Under the pieces are notes generated by a model. The model was not told where the DNA came from, did no database searches, and saw nothing but the letters and a program-made list of their open reading frames with translations. Below are positions 1-12,959 of a DNA stretch of 64,000 bases, piece by piece (within the stretch, counting starts at the first letter, position 1; each line of letters begins with the position of its first letter). The DNA is from Atherix ibis (taxonomy: Eukaryota > Arthropoda > Insecta > Diptera > Athericidae), in assembly GCA_958298945.1 (NCBI GenBank), contig OY282608.1, positions 78,850,806-78,914,805 on the forward strand, in the 5' to 3' direction. The position numbers and the translations under genes were made by a program.

Positions 1-330
1 AACCAACAAACCAACAAACCAACAAACCAACAAACCAACAAACCAACAAACCAACAAACCAACAAACCAGCAAACCAACAAACCAGCAAACCAACAAACC
101 AACAAGCCAACAAACCAACAAACCAACATGCCAACAAGCCAACAAATAAACAAACCAACAAACCAACAAACCAACAAACCAACAAGCCAACAAACCAAAA
201 AACCAACAAACGAACAAACCAACAAACCAACAAACAAACAAACAAACAAACCAACAAACCAACAAACCAACAAACCAACAAACCAACAAACCAACAAACC
301 AACAAACCAACAAACCAACAAGCCATCAAA
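1..330. repeat. Left edge of array, mostly consensus octamers
   Basis: The stretch opens inside the array with eight consecutive consensus units, followed by two CCAGC variants, the ATGCC-AAGCC variant pair at 128-141, and one GCCATC variant near 324-329. Nothing other than octamers is present. The left boundary of the satellite is not in this window. Confidence 0.9.
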
Positions 331-738
331 CAAACAAACCAACAAACCAACAAACCAACAAACCAACAAACCAACAAGCCAACAAATTAAAAAACCAACA
401 AACAAACAAACCAACAAACCAACAAACCAACAAACCAACAAACAAACAAACAAACCAACAAACCAACAAACCAACAAACCAACAAGCCAACAAACCAACA
501 AACCACCAAACCAACAAACCAACAAACGAACAAACAAACAAACCAACAAACCAACAAACCAACAAACCAACAAACCAACAAGCCAACAAATTAAAAAACC
601 AACAAACAAACAAACCAACAAACCAACAAACCAACAAACCAACAAACAAACAAACAAACCAACAAACCAACAAACCAACAAACCAACAAGCCAACAAACC
701 AACAAACCACCAAACCAACAAACCAACAAACGAACAAA
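331..738. repeat. Tandem duplication, 204-bp offset
   Basis: Two copies, about 331-534 and 535-738, share an ordered set of diagnostic variants at a constant offset of 204 bp. These are an AATTAAAAAACC variant (TTAA at 387 and 591), runs of AAAC, a CCACC variant (503 and 707) and a CGAAC variant (G at 528 and 732). The offset is not a multiple of 8, so each copy carries an internal half-unit phase slip. The same AATTAAAAAACC block recurs near 4,019, 6,518, 9,368 and 10,709. Confidence 0.75.
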
Positions 739-844
739 CCAACAAACCAACAAACCAACAAACCAACAAACGAACAAACCAACAAACCAAAAAACCAACA
801 AACCAACAAACCAACAAACCAACAAGCCAACAAACCAACAAACC
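739..844. repeat. Array segment between duplications
   Basis: Octamers only, with two CGAAC variants and one AAAAAACC variant. It carries no distinguishing higher-order structure of its own. Confidence 0.8.
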
Positions 845-2190
845 AACAAACCAAGAACCCAACAAACTAACAAACCAACAAGCCAACAAACTAACAAACC
901 AACAAGTTAACAAATCAACAAACCAACAAACCAACAAACCAACAAACCAACAAACCAACAAACAAATAAACCAACAAACTAACAAACCAACAAACCAACA
1001 AACCAACAAACCAACAAACCAACAAACTAACAAACCAACAAACCAACAAACCAACAAACCAACAAACCAACAAGCCAACAAACCAACAAACCAACAAGGC
1101 AACAAGCCAACAAACCAAAAAACCAACAAACGAACAAACCAACAAACCAACAAAAAAACAAACCAACAAACCAACAAACCAACAAACCAACAAACCAACA
1201 AACCAACAAACCAACAAACTAACAAACCAACAAACCAACAAACCAACAAGCCAACAAACCAACAAACCAACATGCCAACAAGCCAACAAACAAACAAACC
1301 AACAAACAAACAAACCAACAAACCAACAAACCAACAAACCAACAAACCAACAAATCAACATGCCAACAAGCCAACAAACAAACAAACCAACAAACAAACA
1401 AACAAACAAACTAACAAACCAACAAACCAACAAACCAACAAACCAACAAACCAACAAGCCAACAAACCAACAAACCAACATGCCAACAAGCCAACAAACA
1501 CACAAACAAACAAACCAACAAACCAACAAACCAACAAGCCTATAAACCAACAAACCAACAAACCAACAAACTAACAAATCAACATGTTAACAAACCAACA
1601 AACCAACAAACCAACAAACCAACAAACCAACAAACCAACAAACAAATATACCAACAAACCAACAAACCAACAAACCAACAAACCAACAAACCAAAAAACC
1701 AACAAACCAAAAAGCCAACAAACCAACAAACAAACAATCCAACAAGCCAACAAACAAAAAAACCAACAAACGAACAAACCAACACACCAACAAACCAACA
1801 AACCAACAAACCAACAAACCAACAAGCCAACAAACCAACAAACCAACATGCCAACAAGCCAACAAACAAACAAACAAACAAACCAACAAACTAACAAACC
1901 AACAAGTTAACAAACCAACAAACCAACAAACCAACAAACCAACAAGCCAACAAACCAACAAACCAACATGCCAACAAGCCAACAAACAAACAAACAAACA
2001 AACCAACAAACTAACAAACCAACAAGTTAACAAACCAACAAACCAACAAACCAACAAACCAACAAACCAAAAAGCCAAAAAACCAACAAACCAACAAGCC
2101 AACAAGCCAACAAATGAACAAACCAACAAACCAACAAACCAACAAACCAACAAACCAACAAACAAACAAACCAATAAACCAAAAAGCCAA
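845..2190. repeat. Dispersed segmental copy, partner at about 11,043-12,360
   Basis: This segment shares a rare ordered marker series with a segment about 10.2 kb downstream: AAGAACCC (853 and 11,051; offset 10,198), AACACACAAAC (about 1,498 and 11,711), GCCTATAAACC (about 1,539 and 11,744), ACATGTTAAC (ATG at 1,584 and 11,790; offset 10,206) and AAATATACC. The offset grows by 8, one octamer, along the alignment. The copies are not adjacent now, because several other duplication blocks lie between them. That suggests an old duplication since split by further rearrangement. Confidence 0.7.
1805..2044. repeat. 120-bp (15-octamer) tandem duplication
   Basis: Two adjacent 120-bp units each contain CATGCC-AAGCC (CATG at 1,848 and 1,968), a run of AAAC tetramers, AACTAAC and AAGTTAAC (block start 1,901 and 2,021). 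The unit is exactly 15 octamers, so it is in phase. The same duplication is present at about 11,995-12,234 and 16,343-16,582. Confidence 0.85.
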
Positions 2191-3249
2191 CAAACCAACA
2201 AACCAACAAGCCAAGAAGCCAACAAACAAAAAAACCAACAAACGAACAAACCAACAAACCAACAAACCAATAAACCAACAAACCAACAAACCAACAAGCC
2301 AACAAACCAACAAACCAACATGCCAACAAGCCAACAAACAAACAAACAAACAAACCAACAAACTAACAAACCAACAAGTTAACAAACCAACAAACCAATA
2401 AACCAACAAACCAACAAACAAATAAACCAATAAACCAACAAACCAACAAACCAACAAACCAACAAACCAACAAACCAACAAACCAACAAACCAACAAACC
2501 AACAAACCAACAAACCAACAAACCAACAAACCAACAAACCAACAAACCAGCAAACCAACAAACCAGCAAACCAACAAACCAACAAGTCAACAAACCAACA
2601 AACCAACATGCCAACAAGCCAACAAACAAACAAACCAACAAACCAACAAACCAACAAACCAACAAGCCAACAAACCAAAAAAACCAACAAACGAACAAAC
2701 CAACAAACCAACAAACCAACAAACAAACAAACCAACAAACCAACAAACCAACAAACGAACAAACCAACAAACTAACAAACCAACAAAAAAACAAACCAAC
2801 AAACCAACAAACCAACAAACTAACAAATCAACAAGTTAACAAACCAACAAACCAACAAACCAACAAACCAACAAACGAACAAACCAACAAACAAATATAC
2901 CAACAAACCAACAAACCAACAAACCAACAAACCAACAAACCAACAAACCAAAAAGCAAACAAACCAACAAACAAACAATCCAACAAGCCAACAAACCAAA
3001 AAACCAACAAACGAACAACCCAACACACCAACAAGCCAACAAACCAACAAACCAACAAACCAACAAGCCAACAAACCAACAAACCAACATGCCAACAAGC
3101 CAACAAACAAACAAACAAACAAACCAACAAACTAACAAACCAACAAGTTAACAAACCAACAAACCAACAAACCAATAAACCAACAAACCAACAAACAAAT
3201 AAACCAACAAACCAACAAACCAACAAACCAACAAACCAACAAACCAAAA
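2191..3249. repeat. Mosaic array segment
   Basis: Octamers with a homogeneous tract at about 2,432-2,545, an AAGTCAAC marker near 2,585, a seven-A CCAAAAAAACC phase slip near 2,677-2,687 and an AAATATACC marker near 2,893. The AAGTCAAC plus seven-A block recurs at about 12,988, 14,066, 14,739 and 17,092, so this is another copy of a mobile variant block. No gene or unique sequence is present. Confidence 0.8.
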
Positions 3250-5274
3250 AGCCAACAAACCAACAAACCAACAAGCCAACAAGCCAACAAATGAACAAAC
3301 CAACAAACCAACAAACCAACAAACCAACAAACCAACAAACAAACAAACCAATTAACCAAAAAGCCAACAAACCAACAAACCAACAAGCCAAGAAGCCAAC
3401 AAACCAAAAAACCAACAAACAAACAAACCAACAAACCAACAAACCAATAAACCAACAAACCAACAAACCAACAAGCCAACAAACCAACAAACCAACATGC
3501 CAACAAGCCAACAAACAAACAAACAAACAAACCAACAAACTAACAAACCAACAAGTTAACAAACCAACAAACCAACAAACCAATAAACCAACAAACCAAC
3601 AAACAAATAAACCAACAAACCAACAAACCAACAAACCAACAAACCAACAAACCAACAAACCAACAAACCAACAAACCAACAAACCAACAAACCAACAAAC
3701 CAGCAAACCAACAAACCAGCAAACCAACAAACCAACAAGCCAACAAACCAACAAACCAACATGCCAACAAGCCAACAAACAAACAAACAAACAAACCAAC
3801 AAACCAACAAACCAACAAACCAACAAGCCAACAAACCAAAAAACCAACAAACGAACAAACCAACAAACCAACAAACCAACAAACAAACAAACCAACAAAC
3901 CAACAAACCAACAAACCAACAAACCAACAAACCAACAAACCAACAAGCCATCAAACAAACAAACCAACAAACCACAAACCAACAAACCAACAAACCAACA
4001 AACCAACAAGCCAACAAATTAAAAAACCAACAAACAAACAAACCAACAAACCAACAAACCAACAAACCAACAAACAAACAAACAAACCAACAAACCAACA
4101 AACCAACAAACCAACAAGCCAACAAACCAACAAACCACCAAACCAACAAACCAACAAACGAACAAACCAACAAACCAACAAACCAACAAAAAAACAAACC
4201 AACAAACAAACAAGCCAACAAACCAACATGCCAACAAGCCAACAAACAAACAAACCAACAAACCAACAAACCAACAAACGAACAAACCAACAAACCAAAA
4301 AACCAACAAACCAACAAACCAACAAACCAACAAGCCAACAAACCAACAAACCAACAAACCAACAAACCAACAAACCAACAAACCAACAAGCCAACAAACC
4401 AACAAGCCAACAAGCCAACAAACCAAAAAACCAACAAACGAACAAACCAACAAACCAACAAAAAAACAAACCAACAAACCAACAAACCAACAAACCAACA
4501 AACCAACAAACTAACAAACCAACAAACCAACAAACCAACAAGCCAACAAACCAACAAACCAACATGCCAACAAGCCAACAAACAAACAAACCAACAAACA
4601 AACAAACCAACAAACCAACAAACCAACAAACCAACAAACCAACAAATCAACATGCCAACAAGCCAACAAACAAACAAACCAACAAACAAACAAACAAACA
4701 AACTAACAAACCAACAAACCAACAAACCAACAAACCAACAAACCAACAAACCAACAAGCCAACAAACCAACAAACCAACATGCCAACAAGCCAACAAACA
4801 AACAAACCAACAAACCAACAAACCAACAAACCAACAAACCAACAAGCCAATAAACTAACAAACCAACAAGTTAACAAATCAACAAACCAACAAACCAACA
4901 AACCAACAAACCAACAAACCAACAAATCAACATGCCAACAAGCCAACAAACAAACAAACCAACAAACAAACAAACAAACAAACTAACAAACCAACAAACC
5001 AACAAACCAAAAAACCAACAAACCAACAAACCAACAAGCCAACAAACCAACAAACCAACATGCCAACAAGCCAACAAACAAACAAACCAACAAACCAACA
5101 AACCAACAAACTAACAAACCAACAAGCCAACAAACTAACAAACCAACAAGTTAACAAATCAACAAACCAACAAACCAACAAACCAACAAACCAACAAACA
5201 AATAAACCAACAAACCAACAAACCAACAAACCAACAAACCAACAAACCAACAAACCAACAAACCAACAAACCAA
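3250..5274. repeat. Higher-order repeat, 2,499-bp offset, copy A
   Basis: The variant pattern matches 5,749-7,773 at a constant offset of 2,499 bp. Shared landmarks include AAATGAAC (3,291 and 5,790), AATTAACCAAAAAGCC (near 3,352 and 5,851), GCCATCAAAC (near 3,948 and 6,447), the out-of-phase junction ACCACAAACC (near 3,970 and 6,469) and AATTAAAAAACC (near 4,018 and 6,517). A stretch of this copy from about 3,282 is also repeated at 5,205-5,780 with offset 1,923. Edges are approximate because flanking octamers are consensus. Confidence 0.85.
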
Positions 5275-5780
5275 TTAACCAAAAAGCCAACAAACCAACA
5301 AACCAACAAGCCAAGAAGCCAACAAACCAAAAAACCAACAAACAAACAAACCAACAAACCAACAAACCAATAAACCAACAAACCAACAAACCAACAAGCC
5401 AACAAACCAACAAACCAACATGCCAACAAGCCAACAAACAAACAAACAAACAAACCAACAAACTAACAAACCAACAAGTTAACAAACCAACAAACCAACA
5501 AACCAATAAACCAACAAACCAACAAACAAATAAACCAACAAACCAACAAACCAACAAACCAACAAACCAACAAACCAACAAACCAACAAACCAACAAACC
5601 AACAAACCAACAAACCAACAAACCAGCAAACCAACAAACCAGCAAACCAACAAACCAACAAGCCAACAAACCAACAAACCAACATGCCAACAAGCCAACA
5701 AACAAACAAACAAACAAACCAACAAACCAACAAACCAACAAACCAACAAGCCAACAAACCAACAAACCAACAAGCCAACA
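5205..5780. repeat. Partial extra copy (about 576 bp) between the two 2.5-kb copies
   Basis: The AATTAACCAAAAAGCC block, the CCAGC doublet and the CATGCC-AAGCC pair occur here with offset 1,923 from copy A and minus 576 from copy B. The locus is therefore a full copy, a 576-bp partial copy, then a full copy. 576 is exactly 72 octamers. This is the pattern expected from unequal exchange between copies. Confidence 0.75.
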
Positions 5781-7773
5781 AGCCAACAAATGAACAAACC
5801 AACAAACCAACAAACCAACAAACCAACAAACCAACAAACAAACAAACCAATTAACCAAAAAGCCAACAAACCAACAAACCAACAAGCCAAGAAGCCAACA
5901 AACCAAAAAACCAACAAACAAACAAACCAACAAACCAACAAACCAATAAACCAACAAACCAACAAACCAACAAGCCAACAAACCAACAAACCAACATGCC
6001 AACAAGCCAACAAACAAACAAACAAACAAACCAACAAACTAACAAACCAACAAGTTAACAAACCAACAAACCAACAAACCAATAAACCAACAAACCAACA
6101 AACAAATAAACCAACAAACCAACAAACCAACAAACCAACAAACCAACAAACCAACAAACCAACAAACCAACAAACCAACAAACCAACAAACCAACAAACC
6201 AGCAAACCAACAAACCAGCAAACCAACAAACCAACAAGCCAACAAACCAACAAACCAACATGCCAACAAGCCAACAAACAAACAAACAAACAAACCAACA
6301 AACCAACAAACCAACAAACCAACAAGCCAACAAACCAAAAAACCAACAAACGAACAAACCAACAAACCAACAAACCAACAAACAAACAAACCAACAAACC
6401 AACAAACCAACAAACCAACAAACCAACAAACCAACAAACCAACAAGCCATCAAACAAACAAACCAACAAACCACAAACCAACAAACCAACAAACCAACAA
6501 ACCAACAAGCCAACAAATTAAAAAACCAACAAACAAACAAACCAACAAACCAACAAACCAACAAACCAACAAACAAACAAACAAACCAACAAACCAACAA
6601 ACCAACAAACCAACAAGCCAACAAACCAACAAACCACCAAACCAACAAACCAACAAACGAACAAACCAACAAACCAACAAACCAACAAAAAAACAAACCA
6701 ACAAACAAACAAGCCAACAAACCAACATGCCAACAAGCCAACAAACAAACAAACCAACAAACCAACAAACCAACAAACGAACAAACCAACAAACCAAAAA
6801 ACCAACAAACCAACAAACCAACAAACCAACAAGCCAACAAACCAACAAACCAACAAACCAACAAACCAACAAACCAACAAACCAACAAGCCAACAAACCA
6901 ACAAGCCAACAAGCCAACAAACCAAAAAACCAACAAACGAACAAACCAACAAACCAACAAAAAAACAAACCAACAAACCAACAAACCAACAAACCAACAA
7001 ACCAACAAACTAACAAACCAACAAACCAACAAACCAACAAGCCAACAAACCAACAAACCAACATGCCAACAAGCCAACAAACAAACAAACCAACAAACAA
7101 ACAAACCAACAAACCAACAAACCAACAAACCAACAAACCAACAAATCAACATGCCAACAAGCCAACAAACAAACAAACCAACAAACAAACAAACAAACAA
7201 ACTAACAAACCAACAAACCAACAAACCAACAAACCAACAAACCAACAAACCAACAAGCCAACAAACCAACAAACCAACATGCCAACAAGCCAACAAACAA
7301 ACAAACCAACAAACCAACAAACCAACAAACCAACAAACCAACAAGCCAATAAACTAACAAACCAACAAGTTAACAAATCAACAAACCAACAAACCAACAA
7401 ACCAACAAACCAACAAACCAACAAATCAACATGCCAACAAGCCAACAAACAAACAAACCAACAAACAAACAAACAAACAAACTAACAAACCAACAAACCA
7501 ACAAACCAAAAAACCAACAAACCAACAAACCAACAAGCCAACAAACCAACAAACCAACATGCCAACAAGCCAACAAACAAACAAACCAACAAACCAACAA
7601 ACCAACAAACTAACAAACCAACAAGCCAACAAACTAACAAACCAACAAGTTAACAAATCAACAAACCAACAAACCAACAAACCAACAAACCAACAAACAA
7701 ATAAACCAACAAACCAACAAACCAACAAACCAACAAACCAACAAACCAACAAACCAACAAACCAACAAACCAA
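5749..7773. repeat. Higher-order repeat, 2,499-bp offset, copy B
   Basis: Near-exact copy of 3,250-5,274. The match includes the shared 3-base-out-of-phase ACCACAAACC junction near 6,469, which argues for duplication rather than independent mutation. I saw no length change inside the alignment, which points to a recent event relative to the others. Confidence 0.85.
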
Positions 7774-10700
7774 CAAGCCAACAAACCAACAAACCAACAA
7801 ACCAACAAACCAACAAACCAACAAGCCAATAAACTAACAAACCAACAAACTAACAAATCAACATGTTAACAAACCAACAAACCAACAAACCAACAAACCA
7901 ACAAACCAACAAACCAACAAACAAATATACCAACAAACCAACAAACCAACAAACCAACAAACCAACAAACCAACAAACCAACAAACCAAAAAGCCAACAA
8001 ACCAACAAACAAACAATCCAACAAGCCAACAAACCAAAAAACCAACAAACGAACAAACCAACACACCAACAAACCAACAAACCAACAAACCAACAAACCA
8101 ACAAGCCAACAAACCAACAAACCAACATGCCAACAAGCCAACAAACAAACAAACAAACAAACCAACAAACTAACAAACCAACAAGTTAACAAACCAACAA
8201 ACCAACAAACCAATAAACCAACAAACCAACAAACAAATAAACCAACAAACCAACATACCAACAAACCAACAAACCAAAAAGCCAACAAACCAACAAACCA
8301 ACAAGCCAACAAGCCAACAAATGAACAAACCAACAAACCAACAAACCAACAAACCAACAAACCAACAAACCAACAAACAAACAAACCAACAAACCAAAAA
8401 GCCAACAAACCAACAAACCAACAAGCCAAGAAGCCAACAAACCAAAAAACCAACAAACGAACAAACCAAGAAACCAACAAACCAATAAACCAACAAACCA
8501 ACAGACCAACAAGCCAACAAACCAACAAACCAACATGCCAACAAGCCAACAAACAAACAAACAAACAAACGAACAAACTAACAAACCAACTAGTTAACAA
8601 ACCAACAAACCAACAAACCAATAAACCAACAAACCAACAAACAAATAAACCAACAAACAAACAAACCAACAAACCAACAAACCAACAAACCAACAAACCA
8701 ACAAACCAACAAACCAACAAACCAACAAACCAACAAACCAACAAACCAACAAACCAACAAACCAACAAACCAACAAACCAACAAACCAACAAACCAGCAA
8801 ACCAACAAACCAACAAACCAACAAACCAAAAAGCCAACAAACCAACAAACCAACATGCCAACAAGCCAACAAACAAACAAACCAAAAACCAACAAACCAA
8901 CAAACCAACAAGCCAACAAACCAAAAAACCAACAAACGAACAAACCAACAAACCAACAAACCAACAAACAAACAAACCAACAAACCAACAAACCAACAAA
9001 CCAACAAACCAACAAACCAACAAACCGACAAACCAACAAACCAACAAACCAACAAGCCAACAAACCAACAAACCAACAAGCCAACAAACCAACAAACCAA
9101 CAAACAAACAAACAAACAAACAAACAAACCAACAAACCAACAAACCAACAAATCAACAAAAAAACAAACCAACAAACCAACAAGCCAACAAACCAAAAAA
9201 CCAACAAACGAACAAACCAACAAACCAACAAACCAACAAACAAACAAACCAACAAACCAACAAACCAACAAACCAACAAACCAACAAACCAACAAACCAA
9301 CAAGCCATCAAACAAACAAACCAACAAACCAACAAACCAACAAACCAACAAACCAACAAGCCAACAAATTAAAAAACCAACAAACAAACAAACCAACAAA
9401 CCAACAAACCAACAAACCAACAAACAAACAAACAAACCAACAAACCAACAAACCAACAAACCAACAAGCCAACAAACCAACAAACCACCAAACCAACAAA
9501 CCAACAAACCAACAAACCAACAAACCAACAAACCAACAAGCCAACAAACCAACAAACCAACAAACCAACAAACCAACAAACCAACAAACCAACAAACCAA
9601 CAAACCAACAAACCAACAAACCAACAAACAAATATACCAACAAACCAACAAACCAACAAACCAACAAACCAACAAACCAACAAACCAAAAAGCCAACAAA
9701 CCAACAAACAAACAATCCAACAAGCCAACAAACCAAAAAACCAACAAACGAACAAACCAACACACCAACAAACCAACAAACCAACAAACCAACAAACCAA
9801 CAAGCCAACAAACCAACAAACCAACATGCCAACAAGCCAACAAACAAACAAACAAACAAACCAACAAACTAACAAACCAACAAGTTAACAAACCAACCAA
9901 CCAACAAACCAATAAACCAACAAACCAACAAACAAATAAACCAACAAACCAACAAACCAACAAACCAACAAACCAAAAAGCCAACAAACCAACAAACCAA
10001 CAAACCAACAAGCCAACAAATGAACAAACCAACAAACCAACAAACCAACAAACCAACAAACAAACAAACCAATTAACCAAAAAGCCAACAAACCAACAAA
10101 CCAACAAGCCAAGAAGCCAACAAACCAAAAAACCAACAAACGAACAAACCAACAAACCAACAAACCAATAAACCAACAAACCAACAAACCAACAAGCCAA
10201 CAAACCAACCAACCAACATGCCAACAAGCCAACAAACAAACAAACAAACAAACCAACAAACTAACAAACCAACAAGTTAACAAACCAACAAACCAACAAA
10301 CCAATAAACCAACAAACCAACAAACAAATAAACTAACAAACCAACAAACCAACAAACCAACAAACCAACAAACCAACAAACCAACAAGCCAACAAACCAA
10401 CAAACCAGCAAACCAACAAACCAGCAAACCAACAAACCAACAAGCCAACAAACCAGCAAACCAACATGCCAACAAGCCAACAAACAAACAAACCAACAAA
10501 CCAACAAACCAACAAACCAACAAGCCAACAAACCAAAAAACCAACAAACGAACAAACCAACAAACCAACAAACCAACAAACAAACAAACCAACAAACCAA
10601 CAAACCAACAAACCAACAAACCAACAAACCAACAAACCAACAAGCCATCAAACAAACAAACCAACAAACCAACAAACCAACAAACCAACAAACCAACAAG

Positions 10701-11042
10701 CCAACAAATTAAAAAACCAACAAACAAACAAACCAACAAACCAACAAACCAACAAACCAACAAACAAACAAACAAACCAACAAACCAACAAACCAACAAA
10801 CCAACAAGCCAACAAACCAACAAACCACCAAACCAACAAACCAACAAACGAACAAACCAACAAACCAACAAACCAACAAAAAAACAAACCAACAAACAAA
10901 CAAGCCAACAAACCAACATGCCAACAAGCCAACAAACAAACAAACCAACAAACCAACAAACCAACAAACGAACAAACCAACAAACCAAAAAACCAACAAA
11001 CCAACAAACCAACAAACCAACAAGCCAACAAACCAACAAACC
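7774..11042. repeat. Mosaic array segment with an internal 1,341-bp-offset pair
   Basis: Octamers only. It carries the markers ACATGTTAAC (ATG at 7,863), AAATATACC (near 7,923 and 9,631) and a one-off CTAGTTAAC near 8,590. A block from about 9,170 to 9,500, with GCCATC near 9,304, AATTAAAAAACC near 9,368 and CCACC near 9,486, is repeated at about 10,511-10,841 with offset 1,341. Near 8,882-8,889 a CCAAAAACC junction breaks octamer phase. No gene is present. Confidence 0.8.
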
Positions 11043-12360
11043 AACAAACCAAGAACCCAACAAACTAACAAACCAACAAGCCAACAAACTAACAAACCAA
11101 CAAGTTAACAAATCAACAAACCAACAAACCAACAAACCAACAAACCAACAAACCAACAAACAAATAAACCAACAAACTAACAAACCAACAAACCAACAAA
11201 CCAACAAACCAACAAACCAACAAACTAACAAACCAACAAACCAACAAACCAACAAACCAACAAACCAACAAGCCAACAAACCAACAAACCAACAAGCCAA
11301 CAAGCCAACAAACCAAAAAACCAACATACGAACAAACCAACAAACCAACAAAAAAACAAACCAACAAACCAACAAACCAACAAACCAACAAACCAACAAA
11401 CAAACAAACCAACAAACCAACAAACTAACAAACCAACAAACCAACAAACCAACAAGCCAACAAACCAACAAACCAACATGCCAACAAGCCAACAAACAAA
11501 CAAACCAACAAACAAACAAACCAACAAACCAACAAACCAACAAACCAACAAACCAACAAACCAACAAATCAACATGCCAACAAGCCAACAAACAAACAAA
11601 CCAACAAACAAACAAACAAACAAACTAACAAACCAACAAACCAACAAACCAACAAACCAACAAACCAACAAGCCAACAAACCAACAAACCAACATGCCAA
11701 CAAGCCAACAAACACACAAACAAACAAACCAACAAACCAACAAGCCTATAAACCAACAAACCAACAAACCAACAAACTAACAAATCAACATGTTAACAAA
11801 CCAACAAACCAACAAACCAACAAACCAACAAACAAATATACCAACAAACCAACAAACCAACAAACCAACAAACCAACAAACCAACAAACCAACAAACCAA
11901 AAAGCCAACAAACCAACAAACAAACAATCCAACAAGCCAACAAACAAAAAAACCAACAAACGAACAAACCAACACACCAACAAACCAACAAACCAACAAA
12001 CCAACAAACCAACAAGCCAACAAACCAACAAACCAACATGCCAACAAGCCAACAAACAAACAAACAAACAAACCAACAAACTAACAAACCAACAAGTTAA
12101 CAAACCAACAAACCAACAAACCAACAAACCAACAAGCCAACAAACCAACAAACCAACATGCCAACAAGCCAACAAACAAACAAACAAACAAACCAACAAA
12201 CTAACAAACCAACAAGTTAACAAACCAACAAACCAACAAACCAACAAACCAACAAACCAAAAAGCCAACAAACCAACAAACCAACAACCCAACAAGCCAA
12301 CAAATGAACAAACCAACAAACCAACAAACCAACAAACAAACAAACCAATAAACCAAAAAG
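11043..12360. repeat. Dispersed segmental copy, partner at about 845-2,190
   Basis: Same marker order as the partner (AAGAACCC at 11,051, ACACAC near 11,711, GCCTATAAACC near 11,744, ACATGTTAAC with ATG at 11,790). It contains the 120-bp duplication at about 11,995-12,234. A single CAACCC variant near 12,289 distinguishes it from the partner. Confidence 0.7.
11995..12234. repeat. 120-bp (15-octamer) tandem duplication
   Basis: Two 120-bp units with CATG at 12,038 and 12,158 and AAGTTAAC blocks at 12,091 and 12,211. Structure is identical to the duplications at 1,805-2,044 and 16,343-16,582. Confidence 0.85.
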
Positions 12361-12959
12361 CCAACAAACCAACAAACCAACAAAAAAAAACGAACAAACC
12401 AACAAACCAACAAAAAACCAACAAACGAACAAACCAACAAACCAACAAACCAATAAACCAACAAACCAACAAACCAACAAGCCAACAAACCAACAAACCA
12501 ACATGCCAACAAGCCAACAAACAAACAAAAAAACAAACCAACAAACCAACAAACCAACAAGCCAACAAACCAAAAAAACCAACAAACGAACAAACCAACA
12601 AACCAACAAACCAACAAACCAACAAACAAACAAACCAACAAACCAACAAACCAACAAACCAACAAACCAACAAACTAACAAACCAACAAACCAACAAGCG
12701 ATCAAACAAACAAACCAACAAACCAGCAAACCAACAAACCAGCAAACCAACAAACCAACAAGTTAACAAACCAACAAACCAATTAACCAACAAACCAACA
12801 AACAAATAAACCAATAAACCAACAAACCAACAAACCAACAAACCAACAAACCAACAAACCAACAAACCAACAAACCAACAAACCAACAAACCAACAAACC
12901 AACAAACCAACAAACCAACAAACCAACAAACCAACAAACCAACAAACCAGCAAACCAAC
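12361..12959. repeat. Mosaic array segment with a poly-A interruption
   Basis: It holds a nine-A run at 12,382-12,390 followed by CGAAC, a second AACAAAAAACC junction near 12,415, a seven-A CCAAAAAAACC junction near 12,571, GCGATC near 12,698 and a homogeneous consensus tract of about 130 bp at 12,816-12,947. No unique sequence is present. Confidence 0.8.

Noticed and set aside
1539..1550. TATAAA- and TATA-like variants (GCCTATAAACC near 1,539, 11,744 and 16,078; AAATATACC near 1,645 and elsewhere) as promoters
   Set aside because: They are single variant octamers in a satellite with no downstream gene. AT-rich matches are expected by chance.
3761..4858. 365-codon + strand open frame of TNKPTNQQ repeats, and similar frames (40,275-41,735, 52,080-53,540, 14,762-16,084) resembling a Q/N-rich surface or prion-like protein
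   Set aside because: It is the repeat read in frame; all three + frames give the same octapeptide. No signal peptide, anchor or non-repeat flank exists.
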